Positions 19,101-26,650 of a stretch of 35,000 nucleotides of DNA are shown in pieces. The notes under the pieces are model-generated. The model was not told where the DNA came from. It saw only the letters and a program-made list of their open reading frames with translations, and made no database searches. Both the position numbers and the translations under genes were made by a program. This DNA is from Symbiodinium natans. Lineage: Eukaryota > Sar > Dinophyceae > Suessiales > Symbiodiniaceae. Position 1 is the first letter of the stretch. Every line of letters begins with the position of its first letter. The stretch is taken from assembly GCA_905221605.1 (NCBI GenBank), contig CAJNDS010002379.1, forward strand, positions 60,001-95,000. The letters are read 5' to 3'.

Positions 19101-22100
19101 GAGCTGTTCTGCACGCTCCGCTCTCCGTTCCGCCTCCTGCCTGTCCCGCCCGGCGTCCCGGAGCTTGCTTCGAAGTTTGCTTCGAAGTGACTCGACTTCC
19201 TTGTCGCGCAGCGCTAACTTCCTCTCCAGGGTTTGTACCTGGGCCTGAACTGGCAGATGACTTGAGGTGGCAGTGAACACACCTGAGCCCGCTTGCTGAT
19301 GGAGCCTCCCTGTCAGGGAGCTCGGGTCCCACTTCGCCACGTAGGAGGTGTGCTGCTTGCCACGAAGCCCCAATCGAGTAGCTGCCTGCGATGCTGACTC
19401 TCCCTCTCCAGGCGCTACTTCCAGCGGATCTGACGGGACCTCTTCCACCTCATCGTCTGCGTCCAGATCAGTGACTTCCTCCGGAGCTGTGCCCGGGGCC
19501 CTTTCAGGTTCTGACTCACAATGCAAAATGCATGTGGTGCTCTCCTTGACATCGCCTTCCAGATACTTGATGAAGTCGGCTAACACCTGTTCGTAGCTCG
19601 CCTTCGCATCGTCTGTGCGATGTGTGCACCAGCTGCAATGCCCGCGGCAAGATCCACCCATGAGCGGCCAGGACTGTTCGCTGTTGCAATGCTGCATGGA
19701 AACATGAAGTCCTTCAACGCGAAGTAGCATGTGCTCAATGAGGATGCCTCCTGCCACGGAACGGTGCCGGTTTTGTTTGCAGACAACGCTAATGTTCATC
19801 GCCTGGTAGCCCTGCTCCATTGACTTCTTCACCTTGGAACGGATGGCTCTGCAATGTTGCAGGAATCCAGGGTCTGCAGCTATCGCCTTCATTATAGAAG
19901 GGTGGGAACCCACATGATCTCGGAGGCTTGTATCTCGCTTGCGATCTGCGAGCTCAGGATCCAAACTCCTAGCATTCGGCAAGTATGTCAGGTCAAAGAA
20001 GATGCCGACGAATGCGCCTCCGAGTTCAAGGGTAGCCTCTGCCGAGCGCATCTCACTAAACATATCAGCGAAATGCTGTGGCTCCCAAGCGTTGCGGATC
20101 TTATCGACGGCCTCCTCGAAGTTGTAGCCGAAGGTAAAAATGTCCGCGGCGTGCTTGGGATTGTCTCCTCCCTCGGTGGGGAAGGTCTCGGAATTCAGCT
20201 GCTGAGGCCTCGCCTTAGGCGCGGGGCGCTGTGAAGGTGCGATGGCCATGGCTGCTGTCAAATTTGTGTTCTCACCTTGGGGTTCACTTATAGAGTGCGT
20301 CTGCATTGAAGAGGCCTTTCGTTTGGTGACCTTGCTGTTTGCGCACTTATCCGAACCCTCTGCTGCTATTGCTCGGGCAGCACCTGCAGGTGGCGGTGGG
20401 ATCGCAAATCCTCGAACAAGGCGGGGTTGTTTCCCTTGCAAGAGACCATCGGTTAGGCAAATGCAAAGCAAACCTGAGTCTGATGTCCGATGCAACTTGA
20501 GTTCAATGGTCTTGTCGGGGTTCGACGGGAGCCTTACGGAGCACGTCCCCAAGTGTAGGTCTTTTGCCATCCCAAGTTGACTCTGGGCATGAAGCGATAG
20601 TAGGAGGGGTGCCCCACCAGGGATCTCATGGGAATCTAGCGCTCCACACAATCTTTCCCTATGGGAAACCTCCTCGCCCTCAACTGAATCCAAGGGCAAA
20701 AGGCAGAAAGGAAAGGTTCGGGTCCCAAGCGTGGAAGTGGAACCACTCAAACCCTTGAAGGTCTTGGAAGTCTCCTTCGCAAACCTCGTGGAATACCCAA
20801 AGCTCGCATACTTGGACATGCTCTCGTGACCCCAATCCTCGCCATGAACCGTTGAGTTACACCCTTCATCCAGGACTGCGAAAACATGTGGGGATGTGCG
20901 AATGTTAACCACGGGGAGTTTGCTCAAACTGGGGTTCGTGTCTGTGACTCCCTCGTGTGGTCCAGCAAGCATGGCAACCATTGCTGTACCGGGCCTTCTT
21001 CCCGATGAAGCCATCTCCCAACTCGCGCTCGTGGGGCTCGCATCATCCGCATGATCGTCCAGAGCCTCTTGAAGGTAGGCAAACAAGTCTCCCCTCGTTA
21101 TCGAAGGTTCGGTGACGAAGTGACCCTCAACTGCCTCCTTGAACTGTTCAAGGGCTGGTACGACCACTTCTACAGGCACTCGGTCCCCTGTTCTGCCCAC
21201 TATAGAGCGCATCATGTCGAAGTCTAGGGTGTTCGTGTCTCGCAGCTGTGCTGCGGCTGCGTCCCTAGCTTTCTTCTCTTCTTGGGGCAGTTCATCTAGG
21301 ATCATGCCACAAAGCTTGCACTTGATTCGGCTGGTTGTCTTGCTGGAACCTGAACGATCTACCTGGGCATGCGTGCATGTGGTAGGGTCGACCTGAACCT
21401 GTTCTTTGCGAGTCTTGGTTACCGTACCACAGGACTTGCATGTGCGCATGTCTATGTACGAATTGCTCCCTGTCTTGCTAAAGGTCTTACAACCACCCCT
21501 GCACTTGGGCCGGAAACCGGTACTGGATGAGGCGGTGCCTTCAGCGTTGGCTGCGCGGTCAGCAACGGGAGTTGGGGGCATCATCGTACTAAGAGGGATG
21601 TCTCTTCTACGCACTTCTATGGGGTCCGTGTCTTCTACCACATAGTGCTCATGCACCCAGTTCAGGAAATCACCCAAACACTTGGAAGGACACTTCTGTG
21701 TTTGACCCCAAAGGACATACCCAGGATAGGTGTGCAGCACTCGTTCATACGTCAGGCCTTTGTGATGACCAAAAGTGAACAAGGTGTCAGACCCTGGCGG
21801 TGGGCTGTCACGCATGGCAGTGGCTTCCGATCTGCGAACACGAGGACGCTCTGAGGGTCCTCCGCTGGTTTCAGCGGGATAGCCCTCCATGTCTCTTGAA
21901 GTGTTGCAAAGGTGAATGGCAGGGGTCTCATCGTCCGATGCGTCACTCAGTGCGGCAAGGTAGGCTTGCGAGGAGGGTGCCATTCCGGGCTTCCCGGGTG
22001 AGGCGGACTTCTCTGCACCTGGACCACCCTTACTGGAACCCTTAGGACCTCCAGGACTACCCTTAAACCTGCACTCAGCGTCACCGGCCCAATGGCCGAT

Positions 22101-22160
22101 TGCGCCGCATCGCAAGCATCGGCTGCGAGCCTTCAGCTCGGCAAGTTTGGCTTTCCTGTC
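16098..22160 (-). CDS. Retrotransposon pol frame 1: zinc knuckle, protease, accessory domains, integrase
   Basis: Open from 22280, overlapping gag; residues are numbered from the TTG at 22115 (2005 residues). A zinc knuckle, CLRCGAIGHW...C, spans the start. Residues 112-157 (FTFGHHKGLTYERVL, PGYVLW) resemble the ExoX C-terminal domain. Residues 205-270 hold several CxxC pairs. The protease motif VFAVLDEGCNST has D416 in a DEG rather than DTG/DSG form. Residues 702-845 resemble RapZ C-terminal (FDLTYLPN, CKQNRHRSVAGG). Residues 955-1012 are coiled coil, and 1014-1098 are Arg/Ser-rich. Residues 1190-1610 are unrecognised. Integrase: H1682/H1687, C1715/C1718, then D1747, D1810 and E1845. The frame stops at a TGA (16098-16100) inside the integrase tail. 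About 2000 residues is much longer than ordinary copia protease-integrase sections. Confidence 0.9.
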   Translation of the reverse strand, partial: DRKAKLAELKARSRCLRCGAIGHWAGDAECRFKGSPGGPKGSSKGGPGAEKSASPGKPGMAPSSQAYLAALSDASDDETPAIHLCNTSRDMEGYPAETSGGPSERPRVRRSEATAMRDSPPPGSDTLFTFGHHKGLTYERVLHTYPGYVLWGQTQKCPSKCLGDFLNWVHEHYVVEDTDPIEVRRRDIPLSTMMPPTPVADRAANAEGTASSSTGFRPKCRGGCKTFSKTGSNSYIDMRTCKSCGTVTKTRKEQVQVDPTTCTHAQVDRSGSSKTTSRIKCKLCGMILDELPQEEKKARDAAAAQLRDTNTLDFDMMRSIVGRTGDRVPVEVVVPALEQFKEAVEGHFVTEPSITRGDLFAYLQEALDDHADDASPTSASWEMASSGRRPGTAMVAMLAGPHEGVTDTNPSLSKLPVVNIRTSPHVFAVLDEGCNSTVHGEDWGHESMSKYASFGYSTRFAKETSKTFKGLSGSTSTLGTRTFPFCLLPLDSVEGEEVSHRERLCGALDSHEIPGGAPLLLSLHAQSQLGMAKDLHLGTCSVRLPSNPDKTIELKLHRTSDSGLLCICLTDGLLQGKQPRLVRGFAIPPPPAGAARAIAAEGSDKCANSKVTKRKASSMQTHSISEPQGENTNLTAAMAIAPSQRPAPKARPQQLNSETFPTEGGDNPKHAADIFTFGYNFEEAVDKIRNAWEPQHFADMFSEMRSAEATLELGGAFVGIFFDLTYLPNARSLDPELADRKRDTSLRDHVGSHPSIMKAIAADPGFLQHCRAIRSKVKKSMEQGYQAMNISVVCKQNRHRSVAGGILIEHMLLRVEGLHVSMQHCNSEQSWPLMGGSCRGHCSWCTHRTDDAKASYEQVLADFIKYLEGDVKESTTCILHCESEPERAPGTAPEEVTDLDADDEVEEVPSDPLEVAPGEGESASQAATRLGLRGKQHTSYVAKWDPSSLTGRLHQQAGSGVFTATSSHLPVQAQVQTLERKLALRDKEVESLRSKLRSKLRDAGRDRQEAERRAERAEQLLQDALAQFGGRSRSRHRHHDRRARSSSSDSRRKVRRERSSHHDDHRAQSSRRESSSYRDRDRDQWHPSSSYRDTVRETSSYDQNQWDAWDDEWSRAGDWDHQAPPEPPKPPVRRWTPHLEARANRAADEEFWQRRFEENRPLDRRELKNYFHDPAADNSNAAWAQWRKSQGPAPPGEGKRIKLDPAILALDLTEIPTSDDASLSWNRRVLVDLLPDQVMHEFCGLLYGRPSPALWIGPYMPKSFSTQDLEHTDKSERHNFKVTAVTPHTREGYKPCGNVKGPTPIGWLFLNDNPKNKGGVWIPQGTVCPPGHSTEDVCGEFKAEQVCPTEPPPSGGAYLVLWLYPKAFAPDTVPKTLADRDELSAYMASLQGVNDFGEFKQVRFDVEDSDDEFELIPAHDGPRAITRDTAHSLPKLSNRQRKRVLSGIQEMVAGDRVLQAIAFNAAVATDHMIAFTPTEPPISHCKWVPESLDAQVISETIANLETGVPGLIVLRVDAPTEELCLECECLADTAGVSIVLVSPYGCPTLESTVEVRGDLNVSGIGPNIDDALQVLSTWTESYGMSPRCYADTEEHDFWATCRDISQELYLNSYTRNCFVGSEGLGSDMEDQELIPDEEMAELLREQDNGASVFTPEEREQLILEQLSFPGTPASEEERRAAWRSLPQRTRVAIRRLHRAFGHLPGKVLEQVLRQSKASKEFILAARLHRCKACLDTAPVPRHHPVSGESVFPKEFNHTLGIDCMEVKDVDGTRYTAVNMVDMGTSFQQVALIKSGGGNPSARQCLQVFMERWVSWAGHPQHVVVDRGTHFKGEFASYMGQHGIHLRNAPLESPQTIGKVERHGGLLKALVRKTVQEIQPSTWEDMVMVVSECVTTKNDLSRHQGFSPSQHVLGKRPRTPGSVMDEDESMGTLLARFDETTPFYSRHRAREEARKAFVHLDSSRKVARALQRNAAPMDMEYQVGDLGIYRRDNLPGSTSTVWSTASRVIGREAENAYWLLH

Positions 22161-23401
22161 AGTGTGGTTTGGGCTGCGTATGCCAGCTGCAATGCTTCGG
22201 CGTGCTCCTCGCCTGGCTCGCCTCCAAGCTCTGTCTGCATAGCTGTATATGCATTGAGAGCCAAGGCTAATGCACTGTCATCAACCCATTCGCCTTCGTC
22301 TCCCTCGACCTCATGCTCCTCGGCTACATAGGCCTGACTTTCTGGCTCCTGGTACTCATACTCGTCATCCTCCATGAAACCCTGTGTCATGTAACCGTAC
22401 CGAGGCTTCTGCTGAAACGAGGTATTCTCCCACCGGGGCTTGGACCATGTTCTAGCGGCAGGCTTGTCTTTCTCAACGAGCAAGCGTTCACGCATATGCA
22501 CAACACTATGATGCTTGATCAATACGCGTGCATACTCATCTACTGTCTCGGCTTGTGCTGCGGTGCGCACCATGAGCTGCTCTTGGCGCGACAAACCAGA
22601 CAGTTCCACAAGGAGACTGGCGCGCGTGGCCTCTGACAACCTGACTTCTGGGTCCAATTCCCTTAGGGTAACCCACCAGCGCTTTCGCCGGGAAATGTAA
22701 GACAACATCGGCTCCCCTGATTGTTTGGACAAGGGACCTGTCAGCAACTGGCCTTGCCTGAACAATTCCGATGCCTCTTTCCCCTGCAAGGGAAATGCTT
22801 GGTCTTTGACCTTCTGAATGAGAAGATCAATGCCGTCGTGCTTCAACAACCTCTCGAGACCTATGTCTCGGGCGATAAGAAAGGCGTCGCCACGGAGGCC
22901 TTCCAGCGTCTTCTGAACTGCATCAGACATGTCAAGATCGCTATCGCGGACCGAAGCGAGTGTGGGAACAGGCTCAGTCTCAACCGAAGCTTGCCCGTCG
23001 TCCTCAACCTCATAATCTTGTGGCTGTTGCTCTTCTTCGCCACCGTCTCCTGACGACATGGACTCCGCACCGGCCTGGCGGCCGCGCCGGCGTCCTGGGG
23101 CACTTGAAGGACTGGCTGCCATTCCACTGCTCTCATCACCTGTGTGACGGTCCGGGGATCTTATGCCACCACCTACCCACTTTCGTGGGGATGCAGAACG
23201 GCTGAGTTGGTGGCTAGAACGGAGGTCTTTCAAGACCTCTCGACGCTGCCTCTCACGATGCTGGGATACACGGGCACGTGTGCGAAACTCCCAGTCGTGG
23301 AAGGACGCTGCGGAGCCGCTGTAAATGTAGCTTCCTGACTTGGTTTCTGCTGGGGTGTCAAGGCTAAGTACAGGGTCGTACTTTAACCCAGCTACCGACA
23401 T
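22133..23401 (-). CDS. Retrotransposon gag
   Basis: 422 codons starting at ATG 23401, the first long frame after the 5' LTR and primer-binding site. The N-terminal part (SFHDWEFRTRARV) and the acidic/Ser-rich middle are followed by a mostly helical capsid-like region (residues about 155-310: LIARDIGLERLL, LSYISRRKRWWV, SLLVELSGLSRQEQL), the UBN2/RVT_3-like gag arrangement of copia elements. The zinc knuckle is not in this frame but starts the overlapping pol frame. The gag frame ends in GKPNLPS, which looks like an out-of-frame tail, so a -1 shift before the stop is probably needed to make Gag-Pol, or the full-length Gag itself. No internal stop. Confidence 0.85.
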   Translation of the reverse strand: MSVAGLKYDPVLSLDTPAETKSGSYIYSGSAASFHDWEFRTRARVSQHRERQRREVLKDLRSSHQLSRSASPRKWVGGGIRSPDRHTGDESSGMAASPSSAPGRRRGRQAGAESMSSGDGGEEEQQPQDYEVEDDGQASVETEPVPTLASVRDSDLDMSDAVQKTLEGLRGDAFLIARDIGLERLLKHDGIDLLIQKVKDQAFPLQGKEASELFRQGQLLTGPLSKQSGEPMLSYISRRKRWWVTLRELDPEVRLSEATRASLLVELSGLSRQEQLMVRTAAQAETVDEYARVLIKHHSVVHMRERLLVEKDKPAARTWSKPRWENTSFQQKPRYGYMTQGFMEDDEYEYQEPESQAYVAEEHEVEGDEGEWVDDSALALALNAYTAMQTELGGEPGEEHAEALQLAYAAQTTLTGKPNLPS

Positions 23402-23545
23402 GGTGTCGGATTTGCGCAGTGCAGTGGTCTATTGTAGACTGGCAATGCTGACGTTCTTTCGGCTTCTTGGCTCACACCCAAATCCCCCTTAGCTTTCTCT
23501 TCCGGACGAGATTGCTGCGAGGAATGAAAAACGTGTCACTGAGCT

Positions 23546-23562
23546 CCACAGCTCCGCTACCA
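23546..23562 (-). promoter_or_regulatory. Primer-binding site, initiator-Met tRNA type
   Basis: On the element strand TGGTAGCGGAGCTGTGG begins two bases inside the 5' LTR. TGGTAGC plus GAG matches the complement of the usual eukaryotic initiator-Met tRNA 3' end, the common primer for copia elements. Confidence 0.7.
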
Positions 23563-23563
23563 G

Positions 23564-23776
23564 TTTCAGAAGCGGGGTACTGGGGCCGGAGTCACAGTGA
23601 CTAGACTACGTAGCTTGCTTTTTCCGATTGAGCCCAAGGCGCCTGTCAAGCAGGAACTTGTCTCATGACTGCTATTTGACGCTTGCATGTTTGTTCATGC
23701 CTATACAAGTGTTCGTCTAACAGCTTTTGCACTATACGAAATCCAACTCGGCGCTTGTGTACAGGAAAATCTCACA
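23564..23776 (-). repeat. 5' LTR
   Basis: 213 bp, identical to 13047-13259. It should carry the element's promoter, but no TATA box or spliced-leader-like sequence was recognised. Confidence 0.95.
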
Positions 23777-23781
23777 AGGCT
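23777..23781. repeat. Target-site duplication AGGCT (right copy)
   Basis: Matches 13042-13046 exactly and directly abuts the 5' LTR. Confidence 0.9.
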
Positions 23782-23853
23782 AAACGGTTTAGGGTTAAGG
23801 GTTTAGGGTCTAGGGTTTAGGGTCCGTTTCCAATTCAAGAACTAAACCGTCCC

Positions 23854-23928
23854 CCCAAACCGGTGAACAGCAAACAGCTCGCCGGCCGTTGTGTCCAGAT
23901 AGTACAGGTCGTTGTATGTGCCTGCGCC
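23854..23928 (-). CDS. Kelch-repeat exon (TYNDLYYLDTTAG)
   Basis: The minus strand reads GAGTYNDLYYLDTTAGELFA. YNDLYYLD is the strand that follows the GG in a kelch blade. It comes immediately after the HTAV/WIFGGYD exon at 24.9 kb on the transcript, so these two and the island at 26.5 kb make one complete blade. The GTTTAG following on the minus strand could be a donor. The retrotransposon begins 72 bp downstream. Confidence 0.7.
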
Positions 23929-24009
23929 CCGAAACTTAAAAAAGGAACAGGCCTTACACGTTAAACCTGAACCGTTTAGGGTTTAGGGTTCAGGGTTGAG
24001 GGTTAAGGG

Positions 24010-24480
24010 TTTAGGGCCCTCATGAGGGCTCGAAAAACGGCAGTCCCAAGTATGGCTACAAGTGAACCTTCATGCAAAATGGAACTGCCTCAAAGCCATG
24101 TCTAGTAACCGAGGTTGCCCACTAACCTAGGAGTAAAAAGGGCGCCCCTTCTTTGCTTTAAGGGGTTTATTCGGGAACCTAAACACCCCGAAAAGAGAAC
24201 AAGGGCACTACTGGTCATCCTAGATCACTGCTGATGCTTAGCAGGGACTCTTAACAGGGACTAGCAGCGCTGAAAAGATGTCAAACCCACAAACCAAGTA
24301 TAGGGTTTTTAAGGGAGGGCGGTTCAAGGGGGGTATGTAACCCAAGGTTCCCTAAAACTCCAATACTCCCTTATGAGGCTGCCTAAGCTTCTTAAAGGTT
24401 CCCTTGTGGGAGGACGGCTTGTGCCATCGAGGTCAAGGGCTTAAGCGCCGCCCCCCAACGTAGGGGGGCGGCCTAGGCCC
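24010..24480. repeat. Unique and dispersed-repeat sequence, no gene seen
   Basis: Includes a segment (about 24046-24280) with the order GTATGGCTACAAGTGAACCT, CAAAGCCATGTC and TTAGCAGGGACT, which recurs in diverged form at 25280-25395. An inverted GCCGCCCCCC...GGGGGGCGGC lies near 24448-24472. Confidence 0.5.
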
Positions 24481-24484
24481 TGAG

Positions 24485-24567
24485 TATAGGGTTTAGGGTT
24501 TAGGGTTTAGGGTTTAGGGTTTAGGGTTTAGGGTTTAGGGTTTAGGGTTTAGGGTTTAGGGTTTAGG
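24485..24567. repeat. Pure TTTAGGG array
   Basis: About eleven perfect TTTAGGG units. Confidence 0.97.
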
Positions 24568-24639
24568 CTGGCTACGTACCTAAGTGAGATTAAGGGTTCA
24601 TGCTTTGGGTCTTTGGGGTTTTAGGGGTGTTGGTACCCT

Positions 24640-24907
24640 GAACCTTAAACCCTGAACCCTGAACCCTAAACCCTATAAACCCTATAAACCCTATAAACCC
24701 TATAAACCCTATAAACCCTATAAACCCTATAAACCCTATAAACCCTATAAACCCTATAAACCCCCTATAAACCCTATAAACCCTATAAACCCTATAAACC
24801 CTATAAACCCTACCTATAAACCCTATAAACCCTATAAACCCTATAAACCCTATAAACCCTATAAACCCTATAAACCCTATAAACCCTATAAACCCTAAAC
24901 CCTAAAC
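24640..24907. repeat. Homogenised CCCTATAAA nonamer array
   Basis: A few CCCTGAA/CCCTAAA units are followed by about 25 CCCTATAAA nonamers with two short interruptions, then CCCTAAA. A telomere-like unit has changed by insertion of TA and spread locally. Confidence 0.97.
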
Positions 24908-24995
24908 CTGGCCCAGGGCCGCGGCTGCTGCTGTCGTAGCCACCGAAGATCCACATTTGCCCATTCGGCGCATACACAGCGGTGTGGAGATAACC
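24908..24995 (-). CDS. Kelch-repeat exon (HTAVYAPNGQMWIFGGYD)
   Basis: The best single exon. The minus strand reads GYLHTAVYAPNGQMWIFGGY followed by DSSSRGPGP. It starts after TCTCAG (an AG|G acceptor) and ends ...GGGCCAG|GTTTAGGG, where the first bases of the telomere-like array provide a GT donor. With these sites the exon is 88 nt. It holds the H.AV, N-G turn and MWIFGG core of a kelch blade and continues into YNDLYYLD at 23.9 kb. Confidence 0.75.
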
Positions 24996-25017
24996 TGAGA
25001 CGGACCCAAAGCTAACC

Positions 25018-25180
25018 GGGTTTAGGGTTTAGGGGTTTAGGGGTTTAGGGGTTTAGGGGTTTAGGGGTTTAGGGGTTTAGGGGTTTAGGGGTTTAGGGGT
25101 TTAGGGGTTTAGGGGTTTAGGGGTTTAGGGGTTTAGGGGTTTAGGGGTTTAGGGGTTAGAGTTTAGGGTTTAGGGTTTAA
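25018..25180. repeat. Homogenised TTTAGGGG octamer array
   Basis: About 16 TTTAGGGG octamers between ordinary TTTAGGG units. Orientation is opposite to the array at 24640-24907, and the kelch exon lies between the two. Confidence 0.97.
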
Positions 25181-25560
25181 TTAGAGTTTAGTGTTTAGGG
25201 TTTGGGGTTCCTTAATCCTGTTCGTGAGGGAGGTCAGTAGAATCGTCATGAAATTTAAAGAAGGGTTTGCCCTACTTGCAATCACATGTATAGCTGCACG
25301 TGAATCTTCAAGCGAACGGAACTCCCCTCGAAGCCATGTCCAATGGCAGGATGAACTAGGAAAGATCCCTGTTGCCTAGCAGGGACTGTCGTCGCTAAAC
25401 AAAACAAAACCTCTCAGGGTAGTTACCCCTTATATGCCCCTTATATACCCTCAACACAAGGGGCCATACCTCAGAACCCTTTGAAGGAGGTAAGGGACCA
25501 TATTATGGGCCCATGAAACTACCCTCAGAAAACCTGAGCCATACACCTAGTATGATTCTT
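25181..25560. repeat. Dispersed-repeat sequence, no gene seen
   Basis: Contains diverged second copies of the segments at 24046-24280 and at 1926-1976 (GGGACCAT...GGGCCCAT..AACTACCCT, here about 25490-25535). Confidence 0.5.
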
Positions 25561-25565
25561 TAGTC

Positions 25566-26460
25566 CCTAGACTCTAAACCCTAAACCCTAAACCCTAAAC
25601 GCTAGGGACAACACGCCCCTACAACAGCCGACAGCAGGGCGAAAACAAGAACAGAAAGTCGAAGATCCTCATCAGGTCAGTATCTCTCCTGGAGTCCTAG
25701 GCTTGGGGTTTCGGGTTTCGGATCTGAGGTTTCGGGTTTAGGGTTTAGGGTTTCGAGGTTTAGGATTTCGCTCAGAGTACCAGCGCTGTCGGAAAACCCT
25801 AAGCCTTCAACCGACAACGGCAAATCTGTTGGGCAAATCTCCAAATCCGAAGCCCTAAACATCAAGCACTCTAAACCACCCGTGCCCTAAACCCTAAACC
25901 CTAAACCCTACACCCTAAACCCTAGACCCTAGACCCTAAACCCTGAACCCTGAACCCTAAACCCTAAACCCTAAACCCAGAACCCAAAACCCTTAACCCT
26001 AAACCCTAAACCCTAAACCCTGAACCGCTTGGCCTGCGCTGCTCAGCAGACCCTTCTGTGGCTTTCGCCTCTACTTGGCGCCTAGAGAAAACACGTCTAC
26101 CTTACCTAGAAGGTACATCTTCAGTCTCTGACCCTAAACCTAAACCCTAAACCCTAAACCCTAAACCTTAAACCCTAAACCCGAAACCCTAAGAGTTCAG
26201 CCCCAAGCCCTAAGCCCTAAACCCTGGACTCCATGTCGAACTCAGTTGCCCAGAAGCCTCGACAGCGAGGTGCTTAGGCCAACGACCCCCACATGAACAT
26301 CTCTCCAAGCTATGGTCCCGTCTTGCTGAGGCTCCTATTGCAGTACGGAGCCTTCAAACCCCCTAAACCCTGAACCCGAATCCCACAAGCTTAAACCCTA
26401 AACCCTAAACCCTAAACCCTAAACCCTAAACCTAAACCCTAAACCCTAAACCCCAAATAT
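25566..26460. repeat. CCCTAAA and TTTAGGG arrays with short unique islands
   Basis: Arrays at 25574-25602 (CCCTAAA), 25703-25760 (TTTCGGG/TTTAGGG), 25888-26026, 26132-26225 and 26376-26455 (CCCTAAA). Islands at 25610-25680, 26030-26130 and 26230-26345 may hide exons but show no recognisable motif. Confidence 0.85.
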
Positions 26461-26488
26461 AGAGGATTTGTTGGGACTGCGCTTAGGA

Positions 26489-26569
26489 GTTGCCTGCATC
26501 TGCCGCCCGGTGGCGGGATGATGGTGGGCTACCACTGGGAGTCAACTGCGTCCACGCCGGGCTGGCAAC
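26489..26569 (-). CDS. Kelch-repeat exon (WTQLTPSGSPPSSRH)
   Basis: The minus strand reads VASPAWTQLTPSGSPPSSRH followed by RAADAGNS: the W.QL.PSG.PP..R.. opening of a kelch blade. It is flanked by CCCTAAA on the left and TTTAGGG on the right. It precedes the HTAV exon (24.9 kb) and the NDLYYLD exon (23.9 kb) on the transcript, giving a full blade over three exons. Confidence 0.65.
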
Positions 26570-26583
26570 CTCGCTTGCCGATT

Positions 26584-26650
26584 TTGGGTTTAGGGTTTAG
26601 GGTTTAGGGTTTAGGGTTTAGAGTTTCGGGTTTAGGGTTTAGGGTTCTTA
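26584..26650. repeat. TTTAGGG array
   Basis: About eight units with TTTAGAG and TTTCGGG variants. Confidence 0.9.

Larger units (their letters stand above)
13047..23776 (-). mobile_element. Complete Ty1/copia LTR retrotransposon
   Basis: Two LTRs of 213 bp, identical at every base I compared, bound a 10.7-kb element with a perfect 5-bp target duplication. On the minus strand the order is 5' LTR, primer-binding site, gag, zinc knuckle, aspartic protease, integrase, reverse transcriptase, RNase H and 3' LTR; integrase before reverse transcriptase is the copia order. Accessory domains are unusually many: ExoX C-terminal-like, Cys-rich, RapZ C-terminal-like, coiled coil with Arg/Ser region, and 2OG-Fe(II) dioxygenase-like. 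Coding is split over three overlapping frames. Identical LTRs and stop-free frames point to recent insertion. It sits inside an intron of the proposed kelch gene, in the same orientation as that gene. Confidence 0.95.

Noticed and set aside
13210-23338. Many plus-strand frames up to 245 codons
   Set aside because: Antisense shadows of the retrotransposon gag and pol frames, without recognisable domains.
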